Source: JALZOC01 sp038320555
Lineage (GTDB): Bacteria > Acidobacteriota > Vicinamibacteria > Vicinamibacterales > 2-12-FULL-66-21
NCBI GenBank assembly: GCA_038320555.1
Contig: JBBQEJ010000003.1
Location: 1 to 64,000, forward strand
Reading direction: 5' to 3'
DNA length: 64,000 bases
Every line of letters begins with the position of its first letter. Position 1 is the stretch's first letter. The notes under the pieces were generated by a model. That model did no database searches. It was not told where the DNA came from and worked only from the letters and a program-made list of their open reading frames with translations. The position numbers were made by a program, and so were the translations under genes. Positions 50,214 through 58,273 of this stretch are shown here, piece after piece.

Positions 50214-50651
50214 ATGAAAGCAACCCTTGATCACATCGGCATTGCGGTCGCGAATCTGGACGAGGCGCTGGCGTTTTATCGCGACGCACTGGGCCTGGAA
50301 ATCGAGTCGCCCGAAGAGGTCGCGTCGCAGAAGGTTCGCGCGCATTTCATTGCGCTCGACAACGCTGCGGAGCGTAACCGGGGGACGGGGGCGAGCCTGG
50401 AATTGTTGGAGGCAAGTGACCCGAGCTCCCCGATCGCGAAGTATCTGGAGAAGCGTGGCCCGGGCCTTCACCACATCACCCTCCGGGTGGACGACATCGC
50501 GGAGGCGCTTGCGCGGCTCAAGGCGCATGGCGTGCGGCTCATCGATGACGCTCCTCGGCCCGGCGCGCACGGCTCGCTCGTCGCGTTCATCCATCCATCG
50601 AGCGCGCACGGTGTCCTGCTTGAGTTGAAGCAGGCGGCCACTCCGCGCTAG
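50214..50651 (+). CDS. mce: Methylmalonyl-CoA epimerase
   Basis: A 145-residue glyoxalase-fold (VOC) protein. LDHIGIAVANLDEAL carries the first metal His, HHITLRVDDI the second and LLELKQ the Glu ligand, with SPIAKYLEKRGPGLHHI the typical epimerase signature. It interconverts (S)- and (R)-methylmalonyl-CoA so the mutase can act. meaB-mce adjacency is common and makes this assignment safer than fold alone. The ATG at 50214 starts the conserved MKATLDHIG. Confidence 0.95.
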   Translation: MKATLDHIGIAVANLDEALAFYRDALGLEIESPEEVASQKVRAHFIALDNAAERNRGTGASLELLEASDPSSPIAKYLEKRGPGLHHITLRVDDIAEALARLKAHGVRLIDDAPRPGAHGSLVAFIHPSSAHGVLLELKQAATPR

Positions 50652-50687
50652 CTTGCCCTTCAGGAGCCTTCACCGTCGCGCTGTGGC

Positions 50688-50709
50688 GCCCTTCGACTGC
50701 GCTCAGGGC
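50688..50709. repeat. Dispersed 22-nt element, copy 2 (inverted)
   Basis: GCCCTTCGAC-TGC-GCTCAGGGC, the reverse orientation of the copies at 718 and 56080. It lies in the non-coding gap between mce and the MBL hydrolase. The remaining approximately 180 bases of that gap hold nothing I can name. Confidence 0.7.
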
Positions 50710-50853
50710 TGCCTGCTGGCGGGACCGCGCTACGCGCTCTATCGCCGGCCGGAGGGCGGCGTCCCACCAGCCCATATCTGTCAGCCGTCGCAAATCAGAT
50801 GGGGGTGCCGTTTCCGACTCGGCTTGAGCTAGAGTGCGTAACGGATCACGTGC

Positions 50854-51693
50854 ATGCAATTCGGCGATCTTGAACTGCTCTCAATCAGCGACGGGTTCTT
50901 CCGCCTCGACGGCGGCTCAATGTTCGGCGTGGTGCCGAAGCCGCTGTGGGAGAAGCGTGCGCCCGCTGACGAGAAGAACCGGATTACGCTCGGTCTGCGC
51001 CCGCTGGTCGTTCGCGGTGACGGCCAGACGATGATCATCGACGCGGGGATCGGCGACAAGATGGACCCGAAAAGCATCGCGATCTACGGAATCGATCGCT
51101 CGCGAGACCTGGATGACGCGCTCGGGGAAGCCGGGCTTGACGCTGTCCGGATCGACCTCGTCCTCGCGTCGCACCTGCACTTCGATCATGCCGGCGGCTT
51201 CACAACGCGTGATGCGTCCGGCGCGCTGGTGCCCCGCTTTCCGCGGGCTCGATACGTGGTGCGCACTGGCGAGTGGGAGGATGCGACGCACCCGCACGAG
51301 CGGAACCGGGCCAGCTATCTCCAGGAAAACTTCCTGCCTTTGATGGACGCCGGTGTGGTGGAGCTCCACCCGGGGGACGCGACGATCATGCCGGGGGTGC
51401 GAGTCGTGCGTACCGGGGGTCACACGATGTATCACCAGATTGTCCTGATCGAGTCGAAAGAGCGGACCGCGGTATTTGCCGCCGATCTGATCCCGACAAC
51501 CGCGCACATCGACGCGCCCTGGATCATGGCGTACGATTTGTACCCGATGGATACGCTCGCATTCAAACGGTCGTTCATTCGCGAGGCAATTGAGCGCGAA
51601 TACCTCATCTTCTTCGAGCACGACCCGCTGATTGCGGCCGGCTATATCCGCGAGAAGGACGGCCGGAAGTACGTCGAGCCGGTCGTCCCGTAG
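50854..51693 (+). CDS. MBL-fold metallo-hydrolase
   Basis: A 279-residue metallo-beta-lactamase-fold protein with the dinuclear-metal motif SHLHFDHAGG (about 108-117), TGGHTMYHQ (second His) and a later Asp/His (FAADLIPT, FFEHDPL). VVRTGEWEDATHPHERNRASY is typical of the AHL-lactonase/RNase-Z-like hydrolase branch, whose substrates vary widely. No signal peptide, so cytoplasmic. Substrate not assignable. Starts at the ATG at 50854. Confidence 0.9.
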   Translation: MQFGDLELLSISDGFFRLDGGSMFGVVPKPLWEKRAPADEKNRITLGLRPLVVRGDGQTMIIDAGIGDKMDPKSIAIYGIDRSRDLDDALGEAGLDAVRIDLVLASHLHFDHAGGFTTRDASGALVPRFPRARYVVRTGEWEDATHPHERNRASYLQENFLPLMDAGVVELHPGDATIMPGVRVVRTGGHTMYHQIVLIESKERTAVFAADLIPTTAHIDAPWIMAYDLYPMDTLAFKRSFIREAIEREYLIFFEHDPLIAAGYIREKDGRKYVEPVVP

Positions 51694-51713
51694 CTTCCGC
51701 CTTGAGCTCGTAG

Positions 51714-51751
51714 CTTCCGCCTTCAGGCGGAAGCACCTTTGAGGCGGAAGC
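51714..51751. repeat. 20-nt palindromic repeat and trailing half copy
   Basis: Full copy at 51714-51733 and a half copy (AGGCGGAAGC) at about 51741-51751; another half copy at 51694-51704. They fill the gap between the MBL hydrolase and the phosphorylase gene. Confidence 0.7.
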
Positions 51752-51810
51752 ACCCGAAAACGCGGAAGACGTGACGGAAGTACATTCAAGCGGAGATAGA
51801 CTCTACACGC

Positions 51811-52701
<891 letters not shown>

Positions 52702-52702
52702 C

Positions 52703-52763
52703 GCGATTCGCGACTCGCGGTTCGCGATTCGAAATCATCAATCAGCGTTCAGCAATCACAAAT
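52703..52763. repeat. Word repeats: CGCGATTCGCGA and AATCATCAATCAG
   Basis: A run of CGCGATTCGCGACTCGCG words, self-complementary, is followed by an AATCA/CAATCA run of the family seen at 3489-3557. Together they fill the gap between mtnP and the kinase gene. Confidence 0.5.
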
Positions 52764-52765
52764 TC

Positions 52766-53704
52766 ATGAACATCGTCGTCACCGGTTCGATCGCCTTCGA
52801 CTACTTGATGTCGTTCCCCGGGAAATTCACCGAGCATTTCCTGCCGGAGCACATGTCGCGTGTCAGCCTGAGCTTTCTCGTGGACACGATGGACAAGCGA
52901 CGCGGAGGCTGCGCCCCCAATATCGGCTATACCCTCGCCCTGCTCGGCGAACGCCCGCGGCTGATGGCGACCGCGGGGCAGGATTTCAGCGACTACCGGC
53001 GCTGGCTCGAGGCCGCGCACGTCGATACGTCGCTCGTGAAGGAGATCGACGGCAAGTTCACGGCCTCGTTTTTCTGCAGCACCGACGTCGACAGCAACCA
53101 GATTGCGTCGTTTTATACCGGCGCGATGGCCAACGCCGGCGAGCTGTCGTTCCGCGACGTGCCGGACTGCGGGCTGGCGATCATTTCGCCCAACGATCCG
53201 GGCGCGATGCTGCAGTACGCCGAGGAATGCCGCACGCTCGGGATTCCGTTCATCTGGGATCCAGGCCAGCAATGCGCCCGAATGTCCGGAGATGAGCTGC
53301 GAGACGGGATGGCGGCCGCCACGATCGTGATCTGCAACGACTACGAGTTTGAATTAATCCGTCAGAAGACCGCTCTCGATGAAGACGCGATCCTGGCGCA
53401 GAGCGGCGCCCTCCTCGTGACCCGCGGAGAGCAGGGTTGCTCCATTATCGAGCGGCGGGGATCGACTGACGTGCCCGCCGTGACGCCCCACCGCCTCGTG
53501 GATCCGACCGGCGTGGGGGATGCCTTCCGCGGGGGACTGCTGAAGGGCATGGCGCGGGGCGCCAGCTACAAGGTGTGCGCACAAATAGGCAGTGTGGCGG
53601 CGACTTACGCCCTCGAGCACCTGGGAGGTCAGAGTCACTCGTACACGTGGCAGGAGTTCCTCGTCCGGTACGAGACGCATTTCGGCCACACCGCGGGTCT
53701 CTGA
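52766..53704 (+). CDS. PfkB-family carbohydrate/nucleoside kinase (adenosine-kinase-like)
   Basis: A 312-residue ribokinase-family enzyme: VTGSIAFDYLMSFPGKF at the start, GGCAPNIGYTLALLG in the substrate lid, DPTGVGDAFRGG with the catalytic Asp (about 251) and anion hole. The GSIAFDY and F-x-E-H features point to bacterial adenosine kinases; the preceding phosphorylase gene fits salvage of adenosine from methylthioadenosine or SAM metabolism. Fructokinase or ribokinase activity cannot be excluded. Confidence 0.88.
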   Translation: MNIVVTGSIAFDYLMSFPGKFTEHFLPEHMSRVSLSFLVDTMDKRRGGCAPNIGYTLALLGERPRLMATAGQDFSDYRRWLEAAHVDTSLVKEIDGKFTASFFCSTDVDSNQIASFYTGAMANAGELSFRDVPDCGLAIISPNDPGAMLQYAEECRTLGIPFIWDPGQQCARMSGDELRDGMAAATIVICNDYEFELIRQKTALDEDAILAQSGALLVTRGEQGCSIIERRGSTDVPAVTPHRLVDPTGVGDAFRGGLLKGMARGASYKVCAQIGSVAATYALEHLGGQSHSYTWQEFLVRYETHFGHTAGL

Positions 53705-53813
53705 CGTCTGTTCCAGAATGGCGGATCGCCGCGCACACTCTGTCGCGATTGCGTCGGCGTCACCTGTCGTTTGGTTCGAACTTACGTAGCTCTCCAATCA
53801 TCGGAAGTCGCTT

Positions 53814-53842
53814 TTGCTATTTTGTCAGTAATTCGGTAAGGT
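53814..53842 (+). promoter_or_regulatory. Candidate promoter of the VWA gene
   Basis: TTGCTA (53814-53819) and TAAGGT (53837-53842) with 17 bases between, about 50 bases upstream of the GTG at 53891. Moderate consensus match only. Nothing else is seen in the 186-base gap. Confidence 0.3.
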
Positions 53843-53890
53843 CGCGCTCGGAACGCGCTTTGCAGAGCCGCGCGGGTGAGGAGGAGAGTT

Positions 53891-54877
53891 GTGAAACGCC
53901 CCGCCGTCGGATGGGCAGTCCTCGTTGGTGTAATCCTGGCGGCGTCAGCCAGCGCCCAGACCCCGGCGCCTGCCGCGCCGGAGCAAGGGACGGTCTTCCG
54001 AAGCGGAGCAAGCCTCGTCGCCCTCAACGTCACGGTCAGCGACGGAAAACGCCTCGTGCCGGGTCTTACCCTCGACGATTTCTCCATCTACGAGGACGGT
54101 GTGCTGCAGCGCGTTCAGTTCTTCGAATCGCAGCAGGTTCCGATCGATCTCATTCTTCTCATCGATACCAGCGCGAGCATGTCGGACAAGATGGACGTGG
54201 TCCACGACGCGGCCGTTGGTTTTCTGAAGACGCTGCGCGACGCGGACCGCGGAGCGGTGGTGACCTTCGGCGACAACGTCAACATCGCCCGGACGCTCAC
54301 GTCGGATCGCGCCCTGCTCGAGGAGGCGGTGCGCCAGGCGCAGCCCCACGGCTCCACGGCGCTCAACAACGCGCTGTATGTCGCGATGAAGCAGTTCGCG
54401 CGTTCCGCGCAGCAGACCGGCGAGGTTCGGCGGCAGGCGATTGCGGTGCTGTCGGACGGTGAGGACACGTCCAGCGTCATCGGGTTTGACGACGTGCTCC
54501 TGATGGCCCGTAAGAGCGGCATCAACATCTACACGATCTGTCTCCAGAATCGGTATTCGATCGCCCGCGCCGAGAGCGGTCACAAGTATTTTTCGGAATC
54601 CGACTACGCGATGAAGACGCTCGCTCAGGAGACGGGCGCGCAGTCGTATTTCCCGCAGTCGGTGCAGGAATTGAAGGGCATCTACGCCGGGATCTCCGAC
54701 GAGTTGTCCAAGCAGTATTCGATCGGCTATGCGCCGATCAACTGGCACCCCGATGGCCGGTTCCGCCGAATCATTGTCAGGGTGAACGCCCACCCGGAAT
54801 TCAAGTCGCGTGCGCGTCTGGGCTACACGGCCGACGGCGTCCGCTCCACGCAGTCGCTTCAGATCCCGGAACGTTGA
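53891..54877 (+). CDS. Secreted VWA-domain protein
   Basis: A 328-residue exported protein: signal peptide (about 8-24, ending SASAQ), an N-terminal beta region of the VWFA-related type (LVALNVTVSDGKRLVPGLTLDDFSIYEDG), then a VWA domain with an intact metal site: DTSAS (about 93-97), Thr in the STALNNAL loop and Asp in LSDGEDTS. The end (YSIGYAPINWHPDGRFRRIIVRV, ARLGYTA) is the same as in the 7446 gene, so both belong to one family, here in short form with a functional MIDAS. Start at the GTG at 53891 with GGAGGAGA upstream; another GTG lies five codons earlier. Confidence 0.88.
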   Translation: MKRPAVGWAVLVGVILAASASAQTPAPAAPEQGTVFRSGASLVALNVTVSDGKRLVPGLTLDDFSIYEDGVLQRVQFFESQQVPIDLILLIDTSASMSDKMDVVHDAAVGFLKTLRDADRGAVVTFGDNVNIARTLTSDRALLEEAVRQAQPHGSTALNNALYVAMKQFARSAQQTGEVRRQAIAVLSDGEDTSSVIGFDDVLLMARKSGINIYTICLQNRYSIARAESGHKYFSESDYAMKTLAQETGAQSYFPQSVQELKGIYAGISDELSKQYSIGYAPINWHPDGRFRRIIVRVNAHPEFKSRARLGYTADGVRSTQSLQIPER

Positions 54878-54938
54878 ACGGCGGCACGCCGAAGATCCCT
54901 CGGCCGCCACGACTGCGCCCCGATCGTCGCTGCCAATG

Positions 54939-54944
54939 TACAAT
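54939..54944 (+). promoter_or_regulatory. Candidate -10 element of a leaderless transcript (DUF2085 gene)
   Basis: TACAAT followed by six bases and an in-frame GTG (54951). Identical geometry to the site at 4929. If correct, the ATG at 54936 upstream of the box cannot be the start. Confidence 0.35.
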
Positions 54945-54950
54945 GTATCC

Positions 54951-55442
54951 GTGGGACGAGCGCTCGCGGCGGTACTCACGATTGGCGCGCTCGCCTGGAG
55001 TGCGACCCTCTTCGTTGCCCCGTTCGCGCTGACCAGCAGCCACCCTCGACTCGTGACTGCCGCGGCGGCCGTGTACAGCGGCGCGGGACTCATCTGCCAC
55101 CAGCGAGCGGAGCGGTCGTTCCACCTGGCGGGCGTGCAGCAACCGGTGTGTGCGCGATGTGCCGGTCTGTATGTGTCGGGAGCGGCGGGCGCGTTCGTGG
55201 CAGCCTTGTGGCGCCGCCCGCGTGTGCCGCGTCGAACCCGGAGTGTGCTCGCTCTGACAGCGGTCCCGACCGCGTTGACCGTCGCCCTCGAATTCGCCGG
55301 ACTTGTGCATCCCTCCAACACCGCCCGCGCCCTTTGTGCCCTGCCGCTCGGCGGCGCAGGCGCCTGGGTGTTCATTCAGTCGCTGCGCGCGGAAGCGGCC
55401 GAGGCGCGGCGTTTCGAGGAGGTCAGAGGGGATGCGTTATGA
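54951..55442 (+). CDS. DUF2085 family membrane protein
   Basis: A 163-residue membrane protein with four hydrophobic helices. The motif ICHQRAERSFHLAG...QPVCARCAGLY (about 50-75) defines DUF2085: conserved Cys-His-Gln-Arg and Cys-x-x-Cys, possibly a metal or redox site. Function unknown. Start taken as GTG 54951 behind a TACAAT box; the in-frame ATG at 54936 is the alternative and adds five residues. Followed closely by two other membrane proteins and VanZ, apparently one operon. Confidence 0.82.
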   Translation: MGRALAAVLTIGALAWSATLFVAPFALTSSHPRLVTAAAAVYSGAGLICHQRAERSFHLAGVQQPVCARCAGLYVSGAAGAFVAALWRRPRVPRRTRSVLALTAVPTALTVALEFAGLVHPSNTARALCALPLGGAGAWVFIQSLRAEAAEARRFEEVRGDAL

Positions 55443-55454
55443 TGCGATAGGAAT

Positions 55455-55865
55455 ATGACGACGAAATCGACGGCTGCCGAGCGTCCGCGGGCCGCCGCGG
55501 AGCCCGGAATGCTCGTGCTGTTATGCCTGGCCGCCTGGGTGATCCCCGGCGCTGGTCATCTGTGGATGGGGCGCCGGCAGAAAGGTCTCGTTTTTCTCGT
55601 GGCGCTCCCGGCGATGTTCCTCGTCGGTCTGCTCCTTCACGGGCGGATTTTTCCTTTCGACCTCTCCGAGCCGCTCGTCGCCCTCGCCGCGACGGCCAAC
55701 GTGTGCGCGGGAGCGCCGTGGATGATCGCGCGAATGCTCGATGCGGGCGGCGGCACCGTGACGGCCGTGACATACGAGTACGGCAACTGCTTTCTTATCG
55801 TTGCGGGTCTCCTGAACTTCCTCGTAATTCTCGACGCCTTTGATATCGGGATGGGACGCAAATGA
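55455..55865 (+). CDS. DUF6677-type small membrane protein
   Basis: A 136-residue protein with three to four membrane helices. WVIPGAGHLWMGRRQKGLVF is the motif of the DUF6677 family common in Acidobacteria, related to TM2-type PGxGxxYxG proteins; YEYGNCFLIVAGLLNFLVILDAFDI is the C-terminal helix. Function unknown. Overlaps the next small gene by four bases (ATGA). Confidence 0.78.
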   Translation: MTTKSTAAERPRAAAEPGMLVLLCLAAWVIPGAGHLWMGRRQKGLVFLVALPAMFLVGLLLHGRIFPFDLSEPLVALAATANVCAGAPWMIARMLDAGGGTVTAVTYEYGNCFLIVAGLLNFLVILDAFDIGMGRK

Positions 55866-56035
55866 CGAGCCACTTCTTCCTGCTCGTCCTGTTTTCGTTC
55901 TTCGTGTCGCTCGTGTTCGCCGTACTCCTTCGCGACGATCCGCGTCAGCAGATCCGGACAGGCGGGATGATGTTCGGCGGCTTTATCGTCACCGCCCTCG
56001 TGCTCGGCTGGCTGATGTATCCCTTCCCTCTGTGA
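55862..56035 (+). CDS. 57-residue two-helix membrane protein
   Basis: ATG at 55862 overlaps the preceding stop by four bases and TGA ends at 56035. The translation has two hydrophobic helices (FFLLVLFSFFVSLVFAVLL and FGGFIVTALVLGWLMY) around a short charged loop DDPRQQIRTG. Its tight coupling to the DUF6677 gene and the following VanZ gene supports reality; too short to assign a family. Confidence 0.65.
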   Translation: MTSHFFLLVLFSFFVSLVFAVLLRDDPRQQIRTGGMMFGGFIVTALVLGWLMYPFPL

Positions 56036-56040
56036 CGCGG

Positions 56041-56487
56041 ATGCGCGCCCGGACTCCACGAACCTTCGGCGGTGCTCACGCCCTGAGCAAGGTCGAAGGG
56101 CAATCGCCGCTGTGGCTCTGGGGTCCGGTCGTGCTCCAGATGGCCATCATCTTCGCGGCGTCGTCTATTCAGAATCTCGGAGAGCTTCCCGGCGGCATGT
56201 CGGACAAGTCCGGCCACTCGATCGGATACGCCCTTCTCGGCGGACTGTTCCTGCGCGCGTTCGCGCGCGGCAGGCTGCGCGACGTCACCTGGCGGCGCGC
56301 GGCAGCCGCGATCATCGTTGCGACGTTGTATGGCGTGTCGGACGAATTCCACCAGATGTTTGTCCCGGGCCGCACCGCGGATCGCTATGATGTGCTTGCC
56401 GATTGCATCGGCGCGACGCTCGGCGTGGCGGCCGGCTGGCTCGCGGGCGCGTTGGGTCGCTGGGGTATACTCGACTCCTCGTCATGA
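56041..56487 (+). CDS. VanZ-like family membrane protein
   Basis: A 148-residue VanZ-like protein with about four helices: WLWGPVVLQMAIIFAASSI, the conserved DKSGHSIGYALLGGLFLRAF, then YGVSDEFHQMFVPGRTADRYDVLADCIGATLG with DEFHQ and D-x-x-x-D motifs. VanZ homologues give low-level glycopeptide resistance in some Firmicutes; elsewhere the role is unknown. The first 25 residues, from the ATG at 56041, include a translated copy of the 22-nt dispersed element (HALSKVEG), so the start is less certain than the core. Its stop overlaps the next ATG (ATGA). Confidence 0.85.
   Translation: MRARTPRTFGGAHALSKVEGQSPLWLWGPVVLQMAIIFAASSIQNLGELPGGMSDKSGHSIGYALLGGLFLRAFARGRLRDVTWRRAAAAIIVATLYGVSDEFHQMFVPGRTADRYDVLADCIGATLGVAAGWLAGALGRWGILDSSS
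56080..56101. repeat. Dispersed 22-nt element, copy 3 (within the VanZ frame)
   Basis: GCCCTGAGC-AAG-GTCGAAGGGC in the same orientation as copy 1. It lies in the N-terminal coding part of the VanZ-like gene and keeps the frame open. Confidence 0.7.
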
Positions 56488-57275
56488 CTCTCGACCCTCT
56501 CGAAAACATCCTCGTCGAGCGGGACGGCGGCGTCGCCACCGTCACCATCAACCGTCCGAAAGTCCTCAACGCGCTCAGCACGCAGACGCTCGACGAACTG
56601 CGCCGCGCAATCCTCGCGCTGAAATACGACGATGGCGTGCGGGTGGTGATCATCACGGGCGCGGGCGACAAGTCGTTCATCGCAGGGGCGGATATCAACG
56701 AGCTCTCGCAACAGACCCCGATCGGCGGGCGCGAGCATGCCCTGCGTGGACAGCATGTGTTCGATCTCATCGAGAATATGGGGAAGCCCGTGATCGCTGC
56801 GATCAACGGGTATGCACTCGGAGGCGGGTGCGAACTCGCCATGGCCTGCACGATTCGAATCGCGGCTGATACGGCGAAGCTCGGTCAGCCGGAAATCAAC
56901 CTGGGGATTATCCCCGGGTATGGCGGATCCCAGCGGCTGTCGCGCCTGGTCGGCCGCGGACGTGCGCTGGAGCTGTTGCTGACCGGGGATCAGATCAGTG
57001 CCGCCGAAGCGTACCGTATCGGCCTCGTCAATCGCGTGGTCACCGGGGCGAACTTGATGGGCGAAGCGCGCAAGGCTGCCCAGGCGCTGGCCGCGAAAGC
57101 CCCCATCGCGGTGCGCTACATCATCGACGCCGTCAATAAAGGCCTCCAGATGCCCTTGCCCGATGCGCAGGTCTTCGAAGCCACGCTGTTCGGGCTCGTC
57201 GCGGCGACCGAGGACATGCGCGAGGGGACGAAGGCATTCCTCGAAAAACGCAAGCCGGAGTTCAAGGGGAAGTAG
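56484..57275 (+). CDS. Enoyl-CoA hydratase
   Basis: A 263-residue crotonase-family enzyme that hydrates trans-2-enoyl-CoA to 3-hydroxyacyl-CoA. NRPKVLNALS at the start, oxyanion-hole segments FIAGADINEL and GYALGGGCELAMAC, and both catalytic Glu residues (GGGCEL and GQPEINLGIIPGYGG) are present. Together with the three acyl-CoA dehydrogenases it supports fatty or branched-chain acid degradation. ATG overlaps the VanZ stop; a TATACT box lies 12 bases upstream, so it may also have its own promoter. Confidence 0.94.
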   Translation: MTLDPLENILVERDGGVATVTINRPKVLNALSTQTLDELRRAILALKYDDGVRVVIITGAGDKSFIAGADINELSQQTPIGGREHALRGQHVFDLIENMGKPVIAAINGYALGGGCELAMACTIRIAADTAKLGQPEINLGIIPGYGGSQRLSRLVGRGRALELLLTGDQISAAEAYRIGLVNRVVTGANLMGEARKAAQALAAKAPIAVRYIIDAVNKGLQMPLPDAQVFEATLFGLVAATEDMREGTKAFLEKRKPEFKGK

Positions 57276-57278
57276 CCG

Positions 57279-57833
57279 TTGCGCCATCAGGATTCCGCGC
57301 TCCCTCCGGCGGCGCCGCCCGGAGCTGCCGGGTACCGCTTCGCCGTGATCGTCTCGCGCTTCAACCCATCGATTACCGAAGCGTTGCGTGAGGCCGCCCG
57401 CTCCGCGCTTTCAGACGCGGGAGCCAAACCGGAAGACATCGAGGAGCTGCACGTTCCCGGGGCGTTCGAGCTGCCCCAGGCCGCGCGGTGCGTTGCGGAA
57501 ACCGGCCGGTTCGATGCGGTCATCTGCCTTGGTTGCGTGATTCGCGGCGCGACTCCACATTTCGAATACATCTCGTCGGCCGTCGCGAACGGACTCATGG
57601 AAGCGGCGGGGGAGACAGGTGTGCCGATCGCGTTTGGCGTCCTCACTACGGACAACGAGGCGCAGGCGGAAGAGCGCGCGGGCGGCGGCCGGGACAACAA
57701 AGGGTGGGAAGCAGCGGCTGCGGCAATCGAAATGGCGGTGCTCTTTCGAAAGCTCGGGCGCCCGCCGGCGCGCGCGTCCTCGTCGCGGCCGTTCGGATTT
57801 GAGCCCGGCGCGGCCCGCGGCCACGACTCATGA
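57279..57833 (+). CDS. ribH: 6,7-dimethyl-8-ribityllumazine synthase
   Basis: A 184-residue lumazine synthase, penultimate enzyme of riboflavin synthesis, forming icosahedral or pentameric shells. Signature segments: VIVSRFNPSITEAL, VPGAFELPQAA, CLGCVIRGATPHFEYISSAV with the catalytic His, and FGVLTTDNEAQAEERAG. A Pro-rich N-terminal extension (about 18) and a C-terminal tail of about 30 residues exceed the normal 155. TTG start with GGGGAAG upstream. Overlaps nusB by four bases, a widespread pair. Confidence 0.95.
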   Translation: MRHQDSALPPAAPPGAAGYRFAVIVSRFNPSITEALREAARSALSDAGAKPEDIEELHVPGAFELPQAARCVAETGRFDAVICLGCVIRGATPHFEYISSAVANGLMEAAGETGVPIAFGVLTTDNEAQAEERAGGGRDNKGWEAAAAAIEMAVLFRKLGRPPARASSSRPFGFEPGAARGHDS

Positions 57834-58267
57834 CGAACGCTGATGTCACCGCCCGGCGGCGTGCGCGCGCGGCGGCCTTACAGATGCTGTACCAGTCGGA
57901 GGTTGGCCGCGCCACCGCGCTCGAGGCGATCGAGACGTATTGGCCCGCCCACGACCCTGACGCCGAGGTGCCGGAGCTGCTGCGCGAGTTCGCAAACGCC
58001 CTGGTCCGCGGAACGCTCGACCGAGTCAAGGAGATCGACGCCGTTTTGTCGGCGCACGCGCAGAACTGGCGGGTCGAGCGCATGGCGGTGATCGATCGCC
58101 TGATTCTCCGGCTTGCGGTCTACGAGTTCCTGGCCGAAACGAGCACGCCGCCGCGCGTCATCATCAACGAGGCGCTGGAGCTGGCGAGATCGTACAGCGG
58201 AGAGGAAGCTGTCGCGTTCGTGAACGGCGTCCTGGACGCGGTGCGCAAAGAGTTGAGGCCGGAATAG
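57830..58267 (+). CDS. nusB: Transcription antitermination protein NusB
   Basis: A 145-residue all-helical protein. RRRARAAALQMLYQSEVG at the N-terminus and IDRLILRLAVYEFL...PPRVIINEALELARSYSGEEAVAFVNGVLDAV in the C-terminal half are the conserved NusB blocks. With NusE (S10) it binds boxA of rRNA leaders to prevent early termination. ribH-nusB overlap by four bases; lysS follows after six bases. Confidence 0.95.
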   Translation: MTNADVTARRRARAAALQMLYQSEVGRATALEAIETYWPAHDPDAEVPELLREFANALVRGTLDRVKEIDAVLSAHAQNWRVERMAVIDRLILRLAVYEFLAETSTPPRVIINEALELARSYSGEEAVAFVNGVLDAVRKELRPE

Positions 58268-58273
58268 GGGATC

